DNA from: Podocnemis expansa
Taxonomy: Eukaryota > Chordata > Testudines > Podocnemididae
Length of the DNA: 64,000 bases
Reading direction: 5' to 3'
Assembly: GCA_007922195.1 (NCBI GenBank)
Contig: ML682014.1
Location: 1,055,027 to 1,119,026 of the forward strand
Below, piece by piece: positions 57,401 through 64,000 of the stretch. Position 1 is the first letter of the stretch, and each line of letters starts with the position of its first letter. Below the pieces are notes generated by a model. The model was not told the origin of the DNA. It saw only the letters and a program-made list of their open reading frames with translations, and made no database searches. The position numbers were made by a program, and so were the translations under genes.

Positions 57401-60068
57401 GCACATTTTGGAGAAAGGCCTAAATAATTAATTTATGACTGATGTAATCTCAAATGGGAAAATATTTTGCCTGCTGGCTTCACAGAAAGGAGGGTTTTAA
57501 TGGTCAGCCTGATGAAAAACATCATGCTTGATCCTTGCAAATAGTTTCTTGCTTTCATTTGCTGAAAGGCAATCATTTAGCAGATTATGTATGCTGACCA
57601 TGCATAAGAACAAGGTTTGTCCTGTACACATACACTCACCTATGTGGAAGTAAGAGTCATTCCACAGCAAAGTTATTTGCTAATTACAGTCTTCATTTTA
57701 TGTTTAAAGTTATTTAGTAAAGAAGGGGATGGTGAGAGAGAGCTCTAATCAAGCGGGTACTCTCCACCCTTTAAGGGAAAACAGATTCACAGTGTACATA
57801 TTCTAAGCACTTTCACATCACAGTTTAATCTCATTCTAGAGCCACGATACAGAAACAATTACAAATGAGAAAAATAAAGGAGGCAAATGAGCTCTCAACA
57901 GCTGGAAGGGGGAACCATTTTGGTGCCAAAGTCATGAATAGTGCACAGCTCTTAATCCAGAACTTCCTGAAAACCACTGGCTGTGTGTTTCAAAAGCCTT
58001 TTCTTCCAACAAAATCTACTGACCACATGAGGTTATCATCTGCTGTTTGTAGCTGAATGATATTACATAAACCTTTTCCTAACAGAGCACTATGCGATTC
58101 CACTTTAATCTAATGCAAGTGGGGGTGGGGGGTGGGGCTTTTATACATTTCCAAATTAAAAGCATGGTTGTACCCTGCTAATAACAGTGTGAATTTGCAC
58201 TTATGTTCATCTGTGGTTATTGTTCTATAACAATGCCAAATACATAATTTTGGAGCAGGTTCATGGTTTTGGTAGCTTCTGCCCCTCATGCTCATTCAGT
58301 ATGTGACTGTAAATCACATTCTGAATGAACTGGAATTTGGCAACAAAGGGATTGTGGAGCACCCCCCAACCAAATCTCATTGCCCTCTCAGGGATTAAAT
58401 ACATTAATTGAATAGGTCAAGATACATATCAAGCCCATTATGTAGGCATTGTACCAGCACAAAAGTGCCCTGACCCAGAAAGCTTGGAATCCAATCTGAG
58501 ACGAGACTCAAAGGGGAAAAGAAAGTCAAGCATCATCACGTTTTTGGGACGGGGGTTCAACTTGATGGTTCCATTTAAAAACAAAATAAAACCAGCTGAT
58601 TGTCACACATCTGGGCCCTCACTGATAGGCTGACTTATATAACTGGGGCTAGAGGAGGGATTTGAAGGATGAATTCTGATCACCTTCATGACATCATTTC
58701 TCAGTGCATCTGCTGTTTACAGGAGTAGGCTTATTATGGGTTTGTTGACAAAAATTAGCCTTACCAGGATGTCAGATGATCCTCAATTTCAATTTGAACT
58801 TCTGCCTTAATCTGCAGTCTACACAGCCTCATTTCTGAACATCTGCTTTGTGTGTGATCCCAGTGAAATGTGGCAAATGCAAGAAAAGGATGTGGCTTGT
58901 GTTGCTGTCTTCCACACGCCTAAGTTTAAATCAATTTCAGGTGACAATTGCTGAGCAGATTCCATTTGCAATACTTTTAAAACCATATTTTAGGAATAAT
59001 GTAGTTATTGATCATCTGCTTAATGGAAATAAATGTTTGTAAATATCAGCAGAGAAAACAGGCCAAATCATGCTTTTTGTGTATAAATTTACTTCAAATT
59101 TATACTGGTCTAAGAAGAGCTGAATTTGGTCGTGTGACTTGAACTCCTAATACATACAAAATAATTACTCAAGAGTCTCTGAAAGGTGTTCCAGACTGCT
59201 CCTGAGAGAGTTATCTGATGGTGGAGAAGCAGCCGTTACCATGATAGTAACTTTGTCACATGGGAACTGTAAAAAAAAAAAAAAAAAAAGAGTACTGAAA
59301 GTTATCAAATACTAAGATTACCAAAGCCAAGAAGTGGTGTATAAGGCACCTAAAATATTATTCTTTCCTAGCATCTGCCCAACAATACAAATTAAGAGAG
59401 ACTCGGTACTAGTGAGGAAACAATTTGCCACTGAAAGAACAGAAACGAGGTTTTTGTGCCCAGCCAACCTCAGAGTCCCATGATGATAAGATATTCTTTT
59501 TCTGTAGCATTCATTTTGCTAATGCACTCATGGACGAGATGAAAAAGAGCAGACTGTAAACAGTGCAATCCATGAAGCACTGAACGATTGTGATATAATT
59601 TGGAAAGAAAATACAGACATAGCACAACTGGTCTCTCCAGTACAAATCCCTGGTTACAGGGCTGGGAAGAGATGTACTATTATTCTTAATTTAAATCAGA
59701 TAGTAGATCAACACTCTCCTCATTGCTCTCTGATTCTATTTTGAGTCATAGTTAAGCTGTGTATGCAATTCTGAGGTAAATACAAGCTTGATTTTGGAAT
59801 CCATTGGCACCCACACTTATCCATACTTCAATGCACAAAGGCTCCAATATCTAACTAGGTATACATATATGAAAGTGGGGCTGCACAAAACCGCACTATG
59901 ACTTGGACTACACTCCCGTGATAAGGAGTAAGAGCAAGTAAAAATTCTTTTAACCCTCCTGCAGAGGCTTCCTAAAGTTAGTGTATAGGGTTATACAGGT
60001 GCTCTGCGTCTGTCTTCTCCTTCTCGAAGCATGCAGGAAAGATGAGGTAGGTGAAGCAGGGGTCTAGA
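54496..60068. other. no gene recognised; A run at 59271-59289
   Basis: The quietest part of the window. AT-rich, with a 19-bp A run at 59271-59289 and a G-rich patch at about 58122-58137. ORFs up to 105 aa (56922-57239, minus) have no known domain. No complete transposon ends were recognised. Confidence 0.5.
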
Positions 60069-60200
60069 GCAGGGGTGTAACCATGGGTGGGCCCACGCCA
60101 GCTGGGGCCCACCCACCTTGCCCTGAGGCCCACCCAACTTAGCACCCAGTAGTGGCACAAACTTTGTTGCCATGGCAGCCTAGCAGCTGGTTGTGGTACG
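60069..60200. mobile_element. hAT-like left end
   Basis: CAGGGGTGTAACCATGGG is a hAT-type left terminus, followed by a GC-rich inverted motif around GGGCCCACCCACC. A segment of about 30 bp with AGTGGCACAAACTTT reappears in inverted orientation near 61330-61375. The right terminus was not identified. Confidence 0.45.
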
Positions 60201-60239
60201 CTGGGCGCGGTGCGGTCAGGCAAGATGTGTTCTTATCAG

Positions 60240-61150
60240 TGTTGTTTTGTGTCCACTGTTGATATCAGTTTGGCTGCTGTGTGAATGCGTGAGTGAGTCT
60301 CTGAAGGTGTGCTCCCTCAGGATTACCCCTGGCTCAAATCTCTAGTGGGAACGCCATTGGCCTAGTGATCTAGAGCCTGGCTTGGATCTTAAACAGGGAC
60401 TGAGTTAGCCTGGTGATCCTAGGCTGAGGTGTTCCTTTGGTTAACGCTTTGGGTTACCTCTGGCTCAAATCTTAAGTAAAAACTCAGTTAGCTTAGTAAT
60501 TTGGAGCCTAGGCTTACCCTATGTGCAAGAGGTAAACACTCACAATCGAGGAAACCACCACAACCACAGATCCTTGTAAAAGTGAATGTGCCAGGCTAGG
60601 CTTTATTGCAATGTAGCACTATGGCAAACAATCCATATCAACAGATTTGTTGGCAGCATTGGTGCTTTCAATGCAATGGAATAGCTCAACTGACAGCACA
60701 ACTCACTGTCACCCTCTCGGCTGCATGAAGTTTGGGCTCTGGGACTCCTATTCTTATACCCTACTTGGACCTACTGACTTGGCCCCCTTTGGGATCCAAA
60801 TTTACCTTGATTGGTCCTCATACCCCTTTCTTCATGCCACCCATTGATTGATAGGTCCAGGCATCATTGGACATCTCTATCCATCAAGGTTTCATGGTTT
60901 GACCGAAACTGTACTTATATAATACCTCCCTATCTCTTTGGCATTATTTGTTGGCATTAGACCGACTCAATACCTTTCAGGTACTTACCCATTTTTCATA
61001 CTTATTACAATTTCAGCTTGTTTCTTGCTAATTCCAGTGAAGTTGAACTTCACAATTTGTTTCATGTCCATGCCTTCAAGTTCAGGCTCACTGTACATTC
61101 CATTCAGGCCCACTGTTGGGTTACTTCATTAGGCCTTAAGCCAACACCTA
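60240..61150 (-). mobile_element. Possible LTR on the minus strand, bounds uncertain
   Basis: In order on the minus strand: CCAAT (60814-60810), TATAAG (60758-60753) and AATAAA (60607-60602). This matches the promoter and poly(A) order of an LTR. The terminal TG/CA and target duplication could not be fixed. Degenerate direct repeats of about 70-120 bp lie at about 60310-60515 on the 3' side (ACCTCTGGCTCAAATCTTAA-like units). Confidence 0.35.
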
Positions 61151-61151
61151 G

Positions 61152-61579
61152 GCATTTCCACTCATTTTTCCTATTTTAACCTTTTACTTTCTCCTACACT
61201 GGTGACTGCAAGCAAAGTCAAGGCACTAGCTCCTCTATTCTGCTCATGGCTGCTGTGCCCGCAGCTTTGAGCAGAGTTGACGTGATGGTGCCTTTGCCCC
61301 ACTTGCAGTTGCAGCTGCTGTCCAGCCTGATGGCTGTAGCAGTAAAGTTTGTGCCACTGCTACCTGAGTGCTGTGCCTTTTCCTCTTCCTCAGGCTGACC
61401 AGAATCTGGCCAGGCCCACCCTACAGTTTCAGGTGCCTGGCCAGAAAACTGTGGCAGGCTATTCCCTTGGGGTAGAGAGTTGTCTCTACCCCTCAACTAT
61501 TTATTGGCTAAGACAGCTAAGCTAGCATGGAGGGTGTCTCACTTGCTACACTCTTAAAATATGGAGGAATTGTAATTCA
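61152..61579. other. GC-richer stretch with an inverted hAT-like segment
   Basis: No gene recognised. The 92-aa minus-strand ORF at 61218-61496 is not a known protein. About 61330-61375 is the reverse complement of a segment at 60145-60190. Confidence 0.4.
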
Positions 61580-61874
61580 GGCCTGTACATGAGGACTTTG
61601 AGAAAAGTTAATGTGTATAACCTAAAGGTGTGAATTTAAAGCGTACTGGTTAAACCATATTAAATCCATTAGTGCATGCTTTTATGCAGAATTAAGAGAT
61701 TTAAATTGGCTTAGTTTAATTTATGGAAGTGAATTAAGATAAATGGAAGTAAGGCCATTTTAATGATGAATAAGAGCACCCTTGGGGGATTATTGCTGTT
61801 TAACCAAACCACTAAATTCACACTTTTAGTTTATTCAGATTAATTTTTCTGAGTGCCCCTGTGTAGACAAGGCC
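61580..61874. mobile_element. MITE, type e
   Basis: Left end GGCCTGTACATGAGGACTTT and right end GTGTAGACAAGGCC are diverged inverted repeats. The interior has TTTAAACCATATTAAATC-like arms in both directions, so the body is palindromic. Target duplication unclear. Confidence 0.6.
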
Positions 61875-61937
61875 AAGGCACAAAGCATTTCAGGACTAAA
61901 ACTGGATAGGTGCTGTTGCCTCACCAGTTCTTACTTG

Positions 61938-63055
61938 GGCCTGTGTCTAAGGGCAACATGAGCTCACTCAAGAAAGTTAATCCACATTAACTAAAAATGT
62001 AAATTTAAGGTGGATTAGTTAAACTGTACTAGACCCTTGTGCAGGTGTAACCCATTGGCTTAAAGGAGGAGTGTTTCTTTAAGAGTTTTGCTGGTGTCTG
62101 AGTTGCTCTTGCTGTGTCGCTGTTGCTGGGCAGATTTAGCTGCCTAGACCCAGAAGTTCCAGCATGTCCTGTGTAGTTTGGAGCCTGCTCAGCAAGGTTC
62201 CCTGCCAGCCCAGTGGTCAGGGGTCTGAGATCAAGCAGCCAGGCCAGTTGCATTGAGGAGAGCACTGGTGCTCTGTGGAAGGGGAGAAGCTGAGCCAGGA
62301 GCAGACAGCAGGCTGTTTTTCCCCACTCTGAGGCATTTTGCTTCAGGTCAGTAGCCTTGTTAACCCTCCAGCAGGGAAGTCTGGAGGCAGTGTGTACAGA
62401 GAAGCAACTATTGGGAAAAGAAGGGTGGTTGCCTTCTAACTTTATACTCTGGGTTATGGGCTTAGCTACAGTTCTTTTGTGTAATAAGGGGAAAGAGATA
62501 ATTATATTTTGTTATTGTCAGAGATGTATTTTTCCTTTGTAACAGGGTTTTTTATATATGTCTGTACGTAAATGAGTGTGGACTGAGTAAGCTGTGTGGA
62601 CAGCAGTGCTCCCAGCAGAGGAAGAAAGGTTTTCCAGGACTCATACAGAGGATTTCTGCTGCCAAAGAGGAGGGAGATGCTGGCTTCTAGCACAAGCCTT
62701 TGGACTTGGTGATTTGAGACTATAACAGACTCATGTGGATACTGCTAAATAACCACTACGTATTATAGATCTGTATACTAATAATTTCTTCTGCTTTCAT
62801 AGAAGGTTTATAAAGTTAATGTTTAATATAGTATATTGCTTTTGTTTGTTTTTTTTATGAATTCTGAACAGTCTTCACTGTGAGCCCCTTTACAGACTAG
62901 ATCCTGGCTCTCCAGCTGCTTTTTGCAGGTCTCTGCTTTCTGTGAGGCACTGGAGAGGGGCAGATAAATGACTTTGAGCCCACCCTAGCAGGTTACACAG
63001 GCACTCATACTAAGAATGAAAGTAGCTTTTATTCAGTTTACCTTAATTCACCAGG
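61938..63055. mobile_element. MITE, type e, split by an LTR-like insertion
   Basis: The left half (from GGGCCTGTGTCTAAGGGC and CAAGAAAGTTAATCCACATT to CCCTTGTGCAGG) resembles 61580 onward. After the insertion at 62046-62997, CACTCATACTAAGAATGAAA continues the type e right half (compare the reverse complement of 61740-61800). The outer right end is diverged. Confidence 0.5.
62046..62997. mobile_element. LTR-like insertion (952 bp)
   Basis: Begins TGTAACC and ends GGTTACA, a 7-bp terminal inverted repeat of LTR type (TGT...ACA). CAGG flanks both sides (62042-62045 and 62998-63001), a 4-bp duplication. It splits a type e MITE, so the insertion is real even though the family is unknown. Strand not determined; no poly(A) signal was clear. 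No ORF above 78 aa, so probably a solo LTR. Confidence 0.65.
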
Positions 63056-63221
63056 TCTTGCTTACAGACAGACATTAGCAGGCACTAAACGAGGCTGTAA
63101 ATTTAGAGCATACAAGCTATTCCATACTGTTTCCCCATGGGGACACTCTTACTGCCCACAAAGAGGTCCAGCTTAGTACACCTCCAAAGTGTGTTAAGCC
63201 AATGAGCACAAATGCTCTCTT

Positions 63222-63478
63222 AGGGTTTGTCCACCCTGAGAAAGTAGCAGGATCCATTGAGCAGTCAATGTAGACTTGCTCAATAGGTCCCAGAATTGCT
63301 CTACTGTCAACTCAGTAACTGGAGTAATACTGCATTGATAGGAGAACTCTTCAAGTCAACAGAGTCGAGTAAAGACATCATAGTAAGAAAAATAACTCAG
63401 TTTATGGGAGATTCACATTCTGCATCACACAGATTGTGCATCTCTCATCAGCTTAGCCCTGTGGTGTAGACTAGGCCT
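63222..63478. mobile_element. Possible MITE, type d-related, decayed
   Basis: GGGTTTGTCCACCCTGAG at the left and GTGGTGTAGACTAGGCC at the right resemble the MITE termini of the window. The interior has TTGAGCAGTCAATGTAGACT and TCAGCTTAGCCC. No duplication identified. Confidence 0.4.
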
Positions 63479-64000
63479 TAATGTGCAGTTAAGTGTCCAT
63501 ACAGGGAGTTTGTGTGGAGTAACTAATGGACACCAGCTACTGGAGGCTTTTATCAGTGTGGATAAGCTCTAAGATCAAAATACAGATTTAAAAAATTCTT
63601 GTTCTGGATCTGAAATCTGTCAGCTCTCCGTTCTTCCCCAACAATTGCTTTAAACATTAGTATCTACCGAGGACAATTAAGATTTGAGTTTGTAACTGTA
63701 TCTGCTCAGATCAGTGTTTTTCTTTTCTCTTGGTGCTTTTATACAAAATCAATGTTTTATTTCATTTATTACTTTAATAACTAAACTGTTTGGCAAACAT
63801 TTAATTCTACATGCTAGCAGGTAGCTGTGTTGTTATTTTTGAAACAGTGGTTTGTTTCCTTGGTTTTATGTTTAATTTCTCAGTCAGATCCTGAGATCTT
63901 ACCTCTGTTTTTATGCTGATTGAAGTCAACTGGAGTTTGTCCGCATGGAGGTCAAATTAAATCAGAGTACTCAAGATCTGACCAGATAACTGTATCTGAT
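63479..64000. other. no gene recognised
   Basis: AT-rich sequence to the window end with nothing assigned. Confidence 0.5.

Noticed and set aside
58122..58137. G-quadruplex
   Set aside because: G-rich but short, with three uneven runs; too weak to claim.
60366..61146. Exact LTR boundaries with a CCTAG duplication
   Set aside because: TG/CA ends with CCTAG on both sides can be drawn, but the left boundary cuts a degenerate repeat unit and other duplications fit by chance, so bounds were left open.
1..64000. CRISPR array, bacterial operon or organelle sequence
   Set aside because: No spaced direct repeats, ribosome-binding sites or dense coding; repeat content is that of a vertebrate nuclear genome.

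Overview
The window looks like non-coding nuclear DNA from a sauropsid vertebrate, most likely a turtle, with a crocodilian as the main alternative. It is AT-rich, and I found no open reading frame above 179 aa and none that reads like a cellular gene or exon. The repeat content drives the organism call: CR1 LINE 3' ends, tRNA-headed SINEs with a CR1 tail, Penelope-like element (PLE) tails, hAT-type elements with 8-bp target duplications, and many short elements whose termini resemble GGNTATGTCTACACT. Several of these match repeats I remember from turtle genomes. That is memory, not a search.

Layout. 1-10 kb: mostly unique AT-rich DNA with short inverted-repeat elements at 1.9, 2.9 and 6.9 kb, a small hAT element at 5.5 kb and a PLE tail at 7.4 kb. 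10-21 kb: SINEs, a CR1-like LINE piece, and two nested MITE/PLE complexes at 13.2-14.0 and 16.9-17.7 kb. 21-31 kb: a decayed Ty3/gypsy gag fragment (23.7 kb), a LINE C-terminal remnant with a GC-rich tandem repeat (24.7-25.3 kb), two CR1 pieces, a 353-bp hAT element (27.1 kb) and an LTR-like left end (28.8 kb). 31-46 kb: the densest MITE region, with elements at 31.1, 32.1, 41.4, 44.6 and 45.6 kb, hAT elements at 37.8 and 40.3 kb, a large fold-back at 38.6 kb, and a PLE 3' end that still encodes most of a GIY-YIG endonuclease domain (43.1 kb). 46-64 kb: a fold-back PLE tail (46.8 kb), a CR1 3' end (51.7 kb), a well-bounded solo LTR (52.3-52.8 kb), a long quiet stretch, a reverse-strand LTR-like region (60.2-61.2 kb) and a second LTR-like insertion (62.0-63.0 kb).

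The most interesting signal is in the MITEs. Three types share termini and overall layout, but each is filled with many copies of a different 14-bp palindrome. All three palindromes are centred on TCGA and bounded by TTA and TAA. Two elements of different type (32.1 and 41.4 kb) share a non-palindromic core while carrying different palindromes, so the motif seems to have changed throughout the element as a set. Elements with these termini also sit at the same position inside the PLE tail at three separate loci, with a TTA or TAA duplication. The PLE tail carries a hammerhead-ribozyme-like core.
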